Positions 1-11,044 of a DNA stretch of 64,000 bases are shown here, piece after piece. The notes under the pieces are model-generated. The model was not told the DNA's origin. It was given only the letters and a program-made list of their open reading frames with translations, and did not search any database. The position numbers and the translations under genes are program-made. The stretch is taken from assembly GCA_916613615.1 (NCBI GenBank), contig OU744733.1:34821939-34885938 (forward strand). The letters are read 5' to 3'. Position 1 is the stretch's first letter. The number at the start of each line of letters is the position of its first letter. The stretch comes from Steromphala cineraria (taxonomy: Eukaryota; Mollusca; Gastropoda; Trochida; Trochidae).

Positions 1-59
1 GTACTTTTATACATGGTATAACGTATTCGATATGTTCCCGATGTCACTTAAAGTGCCCG

Positions 60-299
60 ATCTATCAGTGTTCCGTCCGCCATTCTAAATATTGTGAAAA
101 TGACATGAAAAAGGGCTGAACTGTTACAAATTTTACAATATAGTAAAAATAAACTGAATATCTTGACAGATCAACTAGGGGAGACCAGGGCAAAGCGCGC
201 CGTCGGGGCAAAGTGACTAAGCGTTATTTCTCCTTAACGATCGACAGATGGCGTGGTTTGTCATTATCAATGTAAGCAAACGTTAAGAAACGTTGTGAT
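60..299. repeat. Direct duplication, left copy
   Basis: This segment recurs almost unchanged at 1870-2107. It holds about 118 bp of flank, then the TA target and the first ~120 bp of the transposon at 178. Because the flank and the transposon end were copied together, the duplication is later than the insertion. Confidence 0.85.
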
Positions 300-1448
300 C
301 GATGTTTGCATCGTTGGCGTGAGTAAAAGACTTACATTTCTTGTGTCTGTACCATTGCAAAAAAATTGAAAAAACGGCATTTTTCTTTAACGAAAGAATA
401 TGTCCGAATTCCAATATTTCACATAAACATAAAACGCAACATTAAACTCTAGGGCACCTATTACACAAACATATATCATCTATTCATTGAATAAGAAAAT
501 TTGCAATTCGTTGCTTTAATAATTTCCTATGATGCAAAAATCGAATGCTACCCTCAAAGGGGCAAAGTGAGCAGGGGGGAGCACTTTGCCCCGGGTGATC
601 TAAAATATTTATTTATGGTCGACACATTATAGTTTCAGAGTTATCAATTAATGTTATAAGCAAATCTAGTAAAATAGAATTGTTATTTTCATTCTATTAT
701 TTTTCCTACATTTTTTGAAAATTGGTATAAAAATTAAGCATAAAAATATATTATAGAGTGTTTGTTTCGTTTAAAAACACATTTATTTTCTTAGATTTTT
801 TAATATTAGTTTGATATTCATCATATATTTTGTTATATCCCTAAACAATTAAGAAGATATGGGCAAGTCCGACAGAGATAATATGTTTGTAAAATGTTAA
901 ATTTGTTATTCAAACGAATCAATTTCTTTATTTCCTTCATATATTTGCTGGTTTCTGATAATAAATTAGTTGAATTGTCAAGACTCCCATAGTTATTAGA
1001 AATTCGTATATAGTAATCATGTAAGTTTTTGGATAAGATCTTCGAAATTATAGGTCCATGACATATAAAAAAATATTTCGTCCTTCTTTGAATACTGAGC
1101 TTAGATTTTTATTATGTGTTTAGTTTTAATAAGGGTGCCTGTGAGCTGCATGGCACTTTTACCAAACTTTTTTGTATGGTAATGGCTTATTATAGGTGTT
1201 TGACATATCACAATTGTCTGTCTTTTCGCATGGGGCACTTTGCCCCAAAACTACGGGGCAAAGTGCACCGCCTTTGTCGAAATACATTTTTGTTAATATC
1301 TATTTATGCAGGCATGGTAGGTCAAAATGCATTTGTCATACAATAGTTTATCTGATGAGAATTAGATACATGCTGCAAGTTGCATTCTAAACATTATAAT
1401 ATGCCACACGTTTATATGTTAGGGGGCGCGCTTTGCCCTGGTCTCCCC
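178..1448. mobile_element. Non-autonomous DNA transposon with TA target site
   Basis: The ends are a 24-bp perfect inverted repeat (178-201 and 1425-1448) beginning GGGGAGACCAGGGCAAAGCG, with TA on both sides (176-177, 1449-1450), as expected for Tc1/mariner-type elements. Inside, the word GGGGCAAAGTG or its complement recurs near 204, 559, 583, 1232 and 1256, which looks like subterminal transposase-binding repeats. No transposase frame is visible in the 1271 bp; the short open frames are unconvincing. The ends and target site are seen; the superfamily is inferred. Confidence 0.8.
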
Positions 1449-1625
1449 TACACATTTACAAATTAATGTTGATGAAACTAATCAACAAGGCTACGCAAAT
1501 GCGTAGCAAGTCTTTTCACATTCGTAATGCCGATGATGGCTTCACTTCTCATATTCTTGATTTGCCCAAATGTGTGTTCTTCTCTAGTTGTCGAGTTGTC
1601 GAATTTAAATCAATAAAACTACTAC

Positions 1626-1745
1626 TTAAAGGGGCAGCAGAACGTTTTAGGGGTATGTAAGGTGATGTCAGGAAAATGAAAATTAATGCTTCCAATTAAA
1701 AGACAATACATTTAAACTGAATGGAGCAGTAATAATTCAACAAGA
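1626..1745. mobile_element. TTAA-type MITE fragment
   Basis: It starts TTAAAGGGGCAGCAGAACG and runs into the family body, then stops before the other end. It lies between the transposon and the second copy of the duplicated segment. Confidence 0.7.
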
Positions 1746-1869
1746 ACCATATATTTTCACCTGGGTCATATTGCACAAATCACTAAGGTAGTACAATGTT
1801 AAAAAATGACACTAAGGTAAACCTTAGCGTTTTGTCGTTTTGTACCTTTTTCAGAGATATAAACATTCA

Positions 1870-2107
1870 TCTATCAGTGTTCTGTCCGCCATTCTAAATA
1901 TTTCGAAAATGACATGAAAAAGGGCTGAACTGTTACAAATTTTACAATATAGTAAAAATAAACTGAATGTCTTGACAGATCAACTAGGGGAGACCAAGGC
2001 AAAGCGCGCCGTCGGGGCAAAGTGACTAAGCGTTATTTCTCCTTAACGATCGACAGATGGCGTGGTTTGTCATTATCAATGCAAGCAAACGTTAAGAAAC
2101 GTTGTGA
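1870..2107. repeat. Direct duplication, right copy with truncated transposon end
   Basis: Copy of 60-299 with a handful of substitutions. It includes the left end of the 178-1448 element from 1988 on, then breaks off at about 2107 into unrelated sequence, so this transposon end is a solo fragment. Confidence 0.85.
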
Positions 2108-2294
2108 TACATTCAATTTGGTATATCAATAAATATATGTTACAATCAAGCAATTGAGCAAAATGCCTGATTTCATATTTGCCAATAAGCCGAATATCTG
2201 GGAAAATAATCATTTTGAGCAAATGCCTAAATCGACAGCCTTCAAACCTCATCACTTGTTCCTAACAGGAGATATACCAGATTATTACCAATAA

Positions 2295-2585
2295 GGTTGA
2301 AAATAAGTAGTGACATATTTTCAATATGAGCACTAGTGCACATATCACTTTTGCCTAGCAACGATTGTTGTAGCGCGGGTTCCCGTATTATTTCGCCTGT
2401 GACGTCATAACACCATTGTTCGTGACGTCACGGTGGCCAGCTGTAGCAAGGGAAGCGGTCCGTTTCTTGGATATTTCTAAGATTGTAAAATGGAATAGAA
2501 TCAGTAATAAAGAAATTATTACCCTCGGAAGTGTGTCATAAACTTTTACGAAACTCGGGCAATACAAAAATTCACACTTTATCCA
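2295..2585. repeat. Dispersed repeat, copy 1
   Basis: About 290 bp with clear homology to 23708-24005, sharing AAGTAGTGACATATTTTC, a CAACGATTGTTGTAGCGCG stretch and paired CGTGACGTCAC palindromes. No coding potential is seen. Confidence 0.75.
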
Positions 2586-3249
2586 ATTAGTAGAAATGAG
2601 ATTATGGATAGTATACACCAGAGCTTATCAAGAATTCGGAAGCTATAATAGCACAACATCTAGAATTATTCTTCAGCATTTTGTTTCAAAATGGCACATT
2701 TTATCACCTTGTTGGTCAAATGACAGTATTGTACCGCTCAATCATCATGACAGTTTAATAATGACCTTTTTCACTCTTTTGAGTTTTCTTAGGAAGGTTT
2801 CACAGTTATCATAAACAAAACATTAGTATCATCGGGAGAAGCAATGGATAAAATTCTCAGGCAGGTTTAGGAAATGTCTACAATATCGTTCATGTTTATT
2901 TCACAAAGTATTGTTAAACAATATCTAAAGACCAAAGGTGGGAAATGTGTGCTCTCTTCGTTGATTTCGGAAAAAAAACTTTGATTCGATGAACATACGA
3001 AAGTTATGGGCTCTTCAATAATCACGGCCTTAACCCGAATAAACTAAATCTATTCAAAATATATATTATATATAATGATGAATTTTCACATTCTTTTGAA
3101 CTCTAACTAGGGGTGAGAAAAGGATGTATACTCCTTTTTTTATTTTCGATTTTCATAGATGAATTAGCAATCAAAAATTGAATTTAATAGTGGGTACAGA
3201 AAACAAGGTATGGTGGTACAAAAATAAACAAGATGTGTTTGTGAAACAC
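2586..3249. other. AT-rich stretch, nothing recognised
   Basis: No gene, RNA or repeat recognised; only short unsupported open frames. Confidence 0.6.
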
Positions 3250-3506
3250 GAATGCCCCCGGATGCATCCTGCTCGCTGTGTCAAGGTCAAGGTCACAAGG
3301 TCAAATGTCATGGTGTCATCTGAAAGGTCTCATCACAAGGGATCCATATGTCAAGTATCAAAGAGCTAGCTCTGACCAATCAAAAGTTATGACCAAGGTT
3401 AAAGTTTTTGTGGACAAACGGACAGACGGACAGACAGACGGACGGACGGACAGACGGACAGGTGAAAAACAATATACCCCCGGAATCTCCGATTCGGGGG
3501 CATAAA
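3250..3506. repeat. GGTCAAGGTCA / GACGGACAGACGG repeat
   Basis: It opens with TGCCCCCGG, contains tandem GGTCAAGGTCA, then a run of GACGGACA units (3418-3462), and closes with TTCGGGGGCATA, a rough inverted match to its start. I know this layout from molluscan genomes. Confidence 0.7.
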
Positions 3507-3889
3507 AATAGACTGCATGAGCTCATATAACTACAAGTACATGGGATTGTATTTTTTCCAAAAGGTAATGATCGGATATCTATTAAAAAGTAAATTATCT
3601 CGGAAACTTACATATGAATCCATATTTTTTAAATTTTTGATGCAAAAACCAGTTTTTACGTATGAAACTGAAATCTTGGGTTTGAATTTTTGCTACGACA
3701 TCGAAAAAAAACCTCTGCAAGCATATAAAATTCTAGTTTTTAAAATTAGTACAGTGGCCATGATTACGGAAGCGTACAAGTGTCAGGATATATCATTTTG
3801 TAAAACTTCTCCTACGCAGGAGATAATACATGTAGCTCTATATATTTACTCTATATATCTATTTAATATCTATTTGGTACTTTCTTCCA
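3507..3889. other. Unannotated AT-rich stretch
   Basis: The frame here is open into the transposase relic that follows, but the residues encoded before about 3890 do not look like transposase. A CTCCTACGCAGGAG palindrome lies near 3810. Confidence 0.5.
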
Positions 3890-4631
3890 CAGAAGGAGCA
3901 TACGTAGGAGATAACCGACACCAAATCAGTCCCCAGACGGTGAGAAGAAGGCTCCAACAACATGGGCTGAGGTCATACCGGCCGATGCTAGCAATGCTGT
4001 TGACGCGCCGACATCGACAAAACAGAGTTGCTTGGGCAAGAAATGTTCGACGTTGCCAGAACCAAAACTGGCAGAGAGTGTTATGTTCCGACGAAAGTCT
4101 GTTCCAGATGCATGTAGCAGACGGGAGAAGGAGTGTCTTCCGTCGCCGGGTTGAGAGGGAGGCACGCTGCTGCGTACAGGAAGTCATGGTCTGGGCTGGG
4201 ATACGCGGCAACGCAACCACCGACCTCATTGTCATTGACGGCAATCTGACGACGCAGAGGTACATTTACAGGGTCCTACAGCCAGAGGTCATTCCATTCT
4301 TACAACGCCATCCAAACACCCTTTTTCAACAGGACAATGCTCGTCCTCATGTAGCCAGAGTGACGTTACAGTACCTCAATGTCAACAACGTCCACGTTTT
4401 GCCTTGGCCTGCCAGATCGCCCGATATGAATCCCATCGAGCACCTCTAAGATTACATCGATCGAAGGATCCGTCAACGTCGACACCAACCACACACACTT
4501 CAACAACTTATTGCGGCATTGATGGCCGAATGGAGGCAGATACCACCTGCTTTCATCAGACGATTGACTTTTTCTGTGAGCAAAGAGTTCAGGCATGTTT
4601 GAATGCCAACGACGGACATACCAGATACTGA
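3890..4631 (+). pseudogene. Tc1-type transposase relic, N-terminus missing
   Basis: The frame encodes the middle and end of a Tc1 DD34E transposase, the enzyme that cuts and joins its own element. Blocks in order: a degenerate second helix-turn-helix, CSDES (first Asp), VMVWAGI, FQQDNARPH (second Asp) and [10 protein letters not shown] (catalytic Glu). TAA at 4447-4449 interrupts where Tc1 proteins have EHLWD. The normal C-terminal ending NANDGHTRY lies in another frame ending at 4631, so there is a frameshift near 4575. About 245 residues remain of the usual ~340, and the N-terminal DNA-binding domain is absent. The matching right inverted repeat is at 4863-4888. Confidence 0.9.
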
Positions 4632-4862
4632 TCACATACACTTTGTCATTAAAGTAATGATTATTCAATGATTGTGTTGTTTTTGTACATGATCGGAAAT
4701 AGGACAATTGACCCCATCAATGAAGAACTGGCGATTACTTATTTACCATTAAAGTTACAGGTCTGCTAGTCTAGCACAAAGTACTAAACTGATGGAGTGT
4801 TACAACACAACAAGGCAAATTCCTCTGAACACGTAACTTTTTTTTATATTCAAATTCAAAGA

Positions 4863-4888
4863 GGTGTAACATTTCTTTTGGCGTTCAG
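4863..4888. repeat. Right terminal inverted repeat of the Tc1 relic
   Basis: Read on the minus strand it is CTGAACGCCAAAAGAAATGT, very close to the end of the second Tc1 element (near 21590). It lies about 230 bp beyond the transposase, the expected position. Confidence 0.65.
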
Positions 4889-4898
4889 TTTATCTATA

Positions 4899-5032
4899 TG
4901 GTACTTTCTTCCACGTACTGTAGGAGCTATTAAGTCCTAAGTAGGAGATAATATCTCTAATTAATAAAGCTCTATAATATTTATATGGTACTTTCTTCAA
5001 CATAGGAGGTATTAAGTCCTACGTCGGAGATT
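4899..5032. repeat. Two direct copies of a ~55-bp repeat
   Basis: TATATGGTACTTTCTTC followed by an AAGTCCTA..GTAGGAGA palindrome occurs at 4899 and 4981. A third, shortened copy borders the Tc1 relic at about 3873-3914, so the Tc1 element probably landed in this array. Confidence 0.6.
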
Positions 5033-5162
5033 GATATCAAAGCTATTTGGTATTGGCTATCAATAATTGGCTTGCAACTGTTGTTAACATATGTTGACAT
5101 CCGTTTCCTGTTTTCAAAGGGTGTGGATTTTGTATTGTTCACCCCCACACCAGTGTTCGTGA

Positions 5163-6169
5163 TCATTTTGTCACTGGTACTGAATTTAGATATTTGGCAT
5201 GAATAAATAGACAGATGGGGTCATATTTGTGAAATTCAGATTTACTTGAATTTCGATTTAAATATTCCATATAAACTTTGGAAGAAAGAAATCAGTACAG
5301 TTACATTGCAGTAATGCAGAGGAACAAAAATGTCCAGTTCTAAAGTTATTGATCGCTAATGAAGGATTTTGTAGAGAAAAATACAAAATAGTGTTTGCGA
5401 AGTTTTGACCCCTGGTTATTTCAATGCCCTGCCAAATTAGTTACGGTTATCTTTAAGGGATGACCTACAAATATGTTAATGCAAACTGAATGTTAAGTTA
5501 TGTACTCAAATTTCAACATTATCCGTTTCGTTTTCGCAATGCTAGGATGCCTCAATGACATTCCAAAATACATGATTTTTGCACTAAAAATTCAGGTAAG
5601 TGAACAAACAAGATATGCAGCTGTATAATCTTATCCAAATAGAACATGAATATCATTTCGTTTTAAATTGTCTAGTTTATTATTCCCTCAGAAAGTTGTA
5701 TATGAAGCAATTTTATTTTATCCATCCAGACATGTCTAAATTTGCAGAACTGTTAAAATAACATCAATCACACAGTTCTTAAAATTAGTCCATGTTTGTG
5801 TTAAATGTACGAGGTTGTTAAAATCAGAATATATCTCCAAACTAATGTAAGTTACACATAATTAATGTCATTTTTATGTTGATTACTTATGTGTGTAAAA
5901 ATGTTCACGTAAATGTAGAATACTGCAGGCCAGTAGCCTTTCAGTACCAACATAAATATTGTTTTCTTATTTCTAAATTCCTTATCAAATCGAAAAAAAT
6001 CATATATATTATTTTTCCATTTCCAAATGAAAAATGCAAGTAACATTATTAAACAAAAGAATATAGATAAAAATGCGTACCTTCGAACAGAATTCACCAC
6101 ATCAAAAAGTAAAAAGAACAGTTTATAACTTACATTTACTTGTTTGACATATCCATCAACTCTCTGCAT
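5163..6169 (-). pseudogene. Unrecognised gene family, copy 1 (last two exons)
   Basis: I do not recognise the product. On the minus strand 6169-6134 encodes MQRVDGYVKQVN, followed at once by a GTAAGT donor. A second block, 5279-5163, encodes 38 residues with KSEFHKYDP in the middle and a TGA stop. Both blocks, and the intron near its acceptor, align with 25221-26028: KSEFHKYD against KSEFQNYD, AKYLNS against GKFRNS, VPVT against VPIT. The acceptor reads CCAAAG where copy 2 has CAG, and the phases do not obviously fit, so this copy may be dead. The true 5' part is not visible. The homology is seen; that it encodes a protein is inferred. Confidence 0.4.
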
Positions 6170-6645
6170 TTCTTGTTAAGCTCAGACAGTACGTGACAGC
6201 CATGTTAAGCTAGGACAGTACGTGACAGCGGTCAGCGCTGATTGGCTGTTTGCTTTCTTACTTTCAACCTGTTACTACCAAGCGCGAACATTGGATTCCA
6301 CATTACAAGCAAGATAAATTGGAAGACTGTTCACATGGAAAGTGTATATATGCAGTGCATTATCATATTCATGTCATTCAATTTGCTGGTTTATTCTCGA
6401 AGTTAAATCATGTGTCTTATATTTTTTAAAATTGGGTATTGGTCCCAAATTAAAGATAAGAAATTTGCTTGTTTGTTTGATAATCGAGCAATGCCTATTT
6501 CTTTGATTGGCATTGGTGTTGAGAATAAGAATTATCCTAATAGATTTTTTGTACAGCGGAATAATGGAGATTCTTCTAAATGAAAATTGCCCTAATTGTT
6601 CAGCACTGACAGTGTTATGTATAAACGAAGCCGTCAACATTCTCT

Positions 6646-6996
6646 CATTCTCTCCCCACAAAGGCAGATCAAGTCAAGAAATGTTGATGCAGCCTCTGTT
6701 CTATTACCCCGAAATCCGTGGGTACCGGCAGTTTCCCCTGGCGGGAAAAAAATGCAACACAATCTATTTGAATTTCTGTAACAAATGACAACGCTTCTCG
6801 CATTGAAAGGTTAGTTCATATCGCATTGCTTTTGCCATGATTCACTTGCAAACTAGATTTTAGAACAGCGTCGCTGATTGCACAACTAACTTTGATTGCC
6901 TCCAATCAGTCATCTCCCATTCCATCCCACAAAGTCGGCGTAATAGAACAGACGCTAAATCAAAATGACTTGATCTGCCTCTGTGGGGAGAGAATG
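6646..6996. mobile_element. CATTCTCTCCCC MITE, copy a
   Basis: The ends are CATTCTCTCCCC and GGGGAGAGAATG, flanked by a perfect 9-bp duplication ACATTCTCT (6637-6645 and 6997-7005). Inverted repeats extend about 65 bp inward. No transposase is present. A relic with the motif GCGTCGCTGACTGCAC sits nearby at 7335-7375. Confidence 0.9.
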
Positions 6997-7005
6997 ACAT
7001 TCTCT

Positions 7006-7570
7006 ATGCCCGTATATTATTTTTTATTAGCATTATACCACAACAGCAGTATTCTCCAAAAGTGGTATCTACAGTCATGAAATCCTGATCTAACCTCTGA
7101 TTTGATTAAAGCGTTTCTTGGGTTTCTGGTACAATAAAATAGCGGCAACCATTTGCAAACTATTTTATCTGGTTATTGAAATCAAATTAAGAGCTTGTTT
7201 TTTATAAACGAGTCCTAATCAAAGATTCAGTCGAAAATAAAGTAACCGTATTCCGCCAAGAAGACTCAAATATTTAGGTGTGTATTTAGATAAATTCCTG
7301 AAACATATAGAAAAACTAATGCGTAGAAAAACTGTTTTGAAATAGCGTCGCTGACTGCACAAATAACTTAAATTGCACAATAGGCCGAGAACCGTTCTTG
7401 TTTCAACAGAGGTTTTAACATGATTTTATTATTTTAATCCCCAATGTTGGAGTAGAATGCTGCATCTTAATCTGTATGTAGTTTTTTTTAGTGTTTAGTA
7501 TATGCCCTAATCTAATATCTATTAGTTTTCATTTTAAATTTTCTATTAAAACATTGTCAAGAACCATCCA
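7006..7570. other. AT-rich spacer
   Basis: Apart from the MITE relic at 7335-7375 nothing is recognised. Confidence 0.5.
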
Positions 7571-7579
7571 AATATGTAC

Positions 7580-7628
7580 ACTTTCAACGTTTCACAAGCA
7601 CATTGCTCGCTTCATCAGGAATGAAAGT
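7580..7628 (-). ncRNA. Hammerhead-ribozyme-like motif
   Basis: Read on the minus strand, the order is ACTTTCA, TTC, CTGATGA, an imperfect hairpin, GAAA, CGT, TGAAAGT. ACTTTCA and TGAAAGT pair perfectly as stem I. CTGATGA and GAAA are the two invariant hammerhead core boxes. The segment between them can form CGAGCA/TGCTTG with a 3-nt loop. A GTT triplet sits at the expected cleavage site. Stem III is minimal, as described for hammerheads in Penelope-like retroelements. Activity is not shown. Confidence 0.5.
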
Positions 7629-7799
7629 TCAAATTAACACAGCTGGTATATGGTGAGGCTTGTTATAGGGGACAAAATAGTCCAAGCTGACGTGATTAGT
7701 CAATCAAGTCAACAGCCGGTCGGTTCATTTTAAAGTGAGATTAATTATATTATTCGAATATATAGGCGGTTATTAAGTGTTGTAGTGATGCACTTGTGG

Positions 7800-8045
7800 C
7801 TTTTTCAAGATATTGTCAATATTGAAATGTTTTTCAGTTTTTGAAGCAACAATTTTCAGTAACATACATTCTTCTGATCGGTTAAGCTATTATCTTCAGT
7901 TAAAATCAGTTTTTGATACAGAATATTATATTATGAATATATAAAATAGGGAGTTTAGGAGATTTTTTTGCTTGCTAAGATTAGATGAACTGCCTATTCA
8001 AACAATTGCAACTATTGGTCGACGACAAGGTTTAGATAAAAATAG
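7800..8045 (+). pseudogene. LINE reverse transcriptase C-terminal region, part 1
   Basis: In the frame ending at 8045 the residues include FRRFFCLLRLDELPI and GRRQGLDKN, which resemble the thumb-to-zinc-knuckle stretch of LINE proteins. TAA at 7942-7944 interrupts it. The frame resumes at 12684 with CICKNC once 8046-12683 is removed, and the junction codon becomes AGG. This LINE relic was therefore split by the DIRS insertion. Confidence 0.7.
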
Positions 8046-8084
8046 TACGTTTTTGATTAAACGTCATTATTTTTACTTACCGTA

Positions 8085-8241
8085 GACAAGTGACCTTAGC
8101 CTTGTTAGCCATATAACATGTAATCGTCTCATTCCCACAGAAGTAATGAAAACATCATTACACAGATCAATCAGAGTTACCCGCCCGTCACTAGTCCACT
8201 GTGTGGCGTGACCTGTCATCCAATTAGATTCATTCACATTA
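8085..8241. repeat. DIRS inverted terminal repeat (coding 3' end)
   Basis: 157 bp that match the reverse complement of 12504-12660 almost perfectly. The outer 8046-8084 is specific to this end. Confidence 0.9.
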
Positions 8242-8300
8242 CCTAGGAGTCCCAATTAACGACGGATGCGTAAGAGGGGAGGCGGGACGGGTATGACGAC

Positions 8301-8390
8301 GGTCACTTGTCTACGGTAAGTAAAAATAATGACGTTTAATCAAAAACGTAATATTATTTAGTTACTAACCTCCGACAAGTGACCTTAGCC
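8301..8390. repeat. DIRS internal complementary region
   Basis: 8301-8350 is the exact reverse complement of the left terminus 8046-8095. 8351-8390 is the exact reverse complement of the right terminus 12644-12683. The 90 bp therefore equal the junction of the two ends in a circle. In the DIRS1 replication model this segment templates completion of the ends. Confidence 0.93.
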
Positions 8391-8663
8391 TGATACCACT
8401 GTAGGAGGCGGGTGGAATTCGTCGCATAGCGGTAACTCTCAAGATTGCTCTGATGATCGGCGACCTAGCGAGCGACCGTTCTAATGAGGATTAATTGTCT
8501 GACCTCTCGCGGTCGACGATCCCTAATTAAAACACCACAAAACCACTATAACCATTCAACAAGCAAGTTTATTCAATGTGTTAAGAGCCCCTCTCAACTC
8601 GTGAGGCCCCGTTAGCGTGGATGGTTGCGCCCCCTGCCAGGGGGGGCCCCCCGTGGTTCGCTG

Positions 8664-9720
8664 CTAGGCAAAGACCTGCGCCCCCAGACGGGCTACGCCC
8701 TCCAGGTCCTCCGTAGAGACATCGCGCAGGTAATGGTTGGCAAACACCAAGCCCGACTTCCAGAAGCAGCCGGCCATGATGTCCGCCACTGACAAGTTGC
8801 TGTGTAGGGCCATAGTCGCCGATATGGCCCTGATCTCATTCGGGTTGGTCCGCGCCGGTGCCGGCAGTCCAGCCGAACTTGTAGGCGTCCACTACTGGCG
8901 ACCTGAGATAAACTCCCAGCTGCCTCTTGTCTAACTCCTTTGAGCTTGTCTGGGAGTGGGGCAAGAAGAGCCTGCGCCTCCCCTGTCTCAGCGTGCGCGT
9001 CTTTTCCACGTAGATGCGCAGAGCGCGTACCGGACAGAGGAGGCGTTCCTGTTCGTCCGTAGGCTCGATAGCCGAGGAGATTGACGGCAGTGTGAACGTC
9101 CGTCCACGCTCGTCAGCGCCCTGGTTCTTACACAAGAACTCCGGTGCTAGACCCAAGGTCGCTGACCCTCCATCTCTCACCTCAAACCTGAGCAAATCAG
9201 CTTGCAGCGCGTGCAACTCTGATATTCTGGCCGCTGACCCCATTGCCACTAAGAAGCAAGCCTTAATGGTGAGACGCAGCAGCGTCGTGTCCGTCAGCGG
9301 CTCATAGTGCTCAGACTTGAGGTGATTCAAAACTATCGCCAGATCCCACTCTGGCGGTCTCAGTTTGTGGCGGCCATCCACGTTCCTGTACGTCCTAATG
9401 AGCTCCTTAAGGACCGAGGTGTTCAAGTCGGGATCCTTTTTGCGAAGGACGGACAAAATGGCCGCAAGGTTCGTGTTGATGGAGGAAGCCTTAAGCTTCC
9501 TCACTGTGCGTAGGTGGACCAGGTAATCCGCGACCTGGGGCACCGTTACCGACCGCACATCGAACCCCTTCCCTTCGCAAAAGGTCATGAAAGAAGCCCA
9601 TTGAAAATCGTACAGCTAGCGCGTGGATGACCGCTGTGAGGTCGCCACTGCGCTGGCTACCGCTTCCGAGAACCCTGCGCTCCTCATACCGTCTTGGAGA
9701 CAACCCATACGTGCAGATGT
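8664..9720 (-). pseudogene. DIRS tyrosine recombinase (broken)
   Basis: Integrates the circular DNA copy of the element. The long open part 9588-8836 carries an N-terminal SAM-like region and the first catalytic Arg in ARISELHAL. The rest continues in another frame from about 8880 to a TAG at 8664-8666, with NEIRAIS (second Arg) and FANHYLRD (catalytic Tyr). A frameshift lies near 8880 and a TAG near 9613. The position before EIR that is usually His in HxxR is Asn, one base from a His codon. The copy is dead. Confidence 0.85.
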
Positions 9721-9735
9721 AGAACCTGAGGGTTC

Positions 9736-11044
9736 TCAGGCACCCATCTGCTTGGGTTGCTCCTGAGAAGGTCCCACCGGGTGCAACATCCACTCCGTGG
9801 AGGGAGGTTTGTCCGGTCGAGAAAGAGCTTTGCTCTTTGCTCCCGGGATGTGCACTGCTCTTATTGAGATGTTGAGTTCGTCTACCAGTCGAAACAGCTC
9901 CATCACCAGCTGTAACAATGATCCCGACTTGGTCGATCCTTGCTTGTTGATCGACCAGGCTGCCGTCGAACTGTCTGTGTGGACACACAACACCTGGTTC
10001 TCCAGGCGATCCGACCAGTGATCGATCTCCAGGCGTATGGCGTTCAACTGCAGGAAGTTGATGTGAAGCCTGGCTTGCGCCGGCGACCACACGCCCGCCG
10101 CCTGGTCGGTCCCCAGGTGCGCACCCTACCCCTGGGTAGAGGCGTCCACATACAACTGGCTCCCGGCGGGGGGTTGCCGGAGGGGAACCCCCGCCAAGAC
10201 GTTGCTTTCGTCCTGTCACCATCGTAGGTGGTGAATGAGGTCCTGCGGCATCCTGATGTGATGGCCGCAAGATACCTCCCGAACGTGTCCGTTCAGAACT
10301 ATTTGGAGGGGCCGGAGGTGAAGCCTCCCCCTCCTTGTGAAGTCTTGAGCTGAAGTCAAGAATCCTAGCAGACGTTGCCACCGTTGGAGCGAGAGAGGCC
10401 CGCGACACGCGTCCGCCAGGAGTTCCCTGTAACGGCCCAACCGTTCCTCCGTGACAAAGGCCTTGTCCTGCTACGTGTCCAGACGGACGCCTAGGAAGAC
10501 GAGCGACGTCATCGGCACTAGGTCCGACTTGTCCAGATTGACAAGCCAACCCAGGCGTCTGAACAGAGCGATCACAAAGTCCCTTTGTTCGGCCAGAACT
10601 GACGGGGAGCAGTGGCTCCCGAACCCGTCGTCCAGGTACATCGCGAACTGGATGTCGTGCCTGTGAAGGAACTGGACGATGGGTTGCGTCACCCGGGTGA
10701 ATAACCAAGGGGCTGTCGCAATCCCAAAGGGCAACACCTTCCACTGGAAGTGACGACCCGCCAGGACGAATCTGAGGTACTTGCAATCCGCGGGGCAGAT
10801 TGGGATATGCAGGTACGCGTCCTGGAGGTCCAGCGACACCATGCGGCTGTATGGTTGTAGCAACCGCATGATAGACCGCACGGTCAAGAGCCGAAAATAT
10901 GGCGGCCGCTCGAGGTAGGAGTGGTTGAACTGTTACAAGTCGTGAATCAGCCGCCATTTTTTCGGGTCCTTTTTCGGTCTCACGAATACTCGAGAGTAGA
11001 ACCCCAGTGTCAGACCCTGGAGCGGAAGCTCCCTACCGCCTTCT
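9736..11044 (-). pseudogene. DIRS reverse transcriptase and RNase H (broken)
   Basis: Reverse transcriptase blocks in order: FYSRVFVRPKKD, WRLIHDL, SLDLQDAYLHIP, VLPFGIATAPWLFT and the active site MYLDDGFG. RNase H follows with YVDAS, NFLQLNAI, CVHTDSSTAAWSIN and AVHIPGA. Lesions: a frameshift near 11040, TAA at 10933-10935, TAG at 10471-10473, TGA at 10216-10218 and TAG at 10126-10128. Two of the stops fall where tryptophan is expected, which suggests G-to-A decay. No DIRS methyltransferase domain was seen between RNase H and the recombinase. Confidence 0.9.

Noticed and set aside
9491..10957. 488-residue minus-strand frame across the DIRS element
   Set aside because: It is the wrong frame: GC-rich and long by chance. 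The true polymerase and RNase H motifs lie in another frame.
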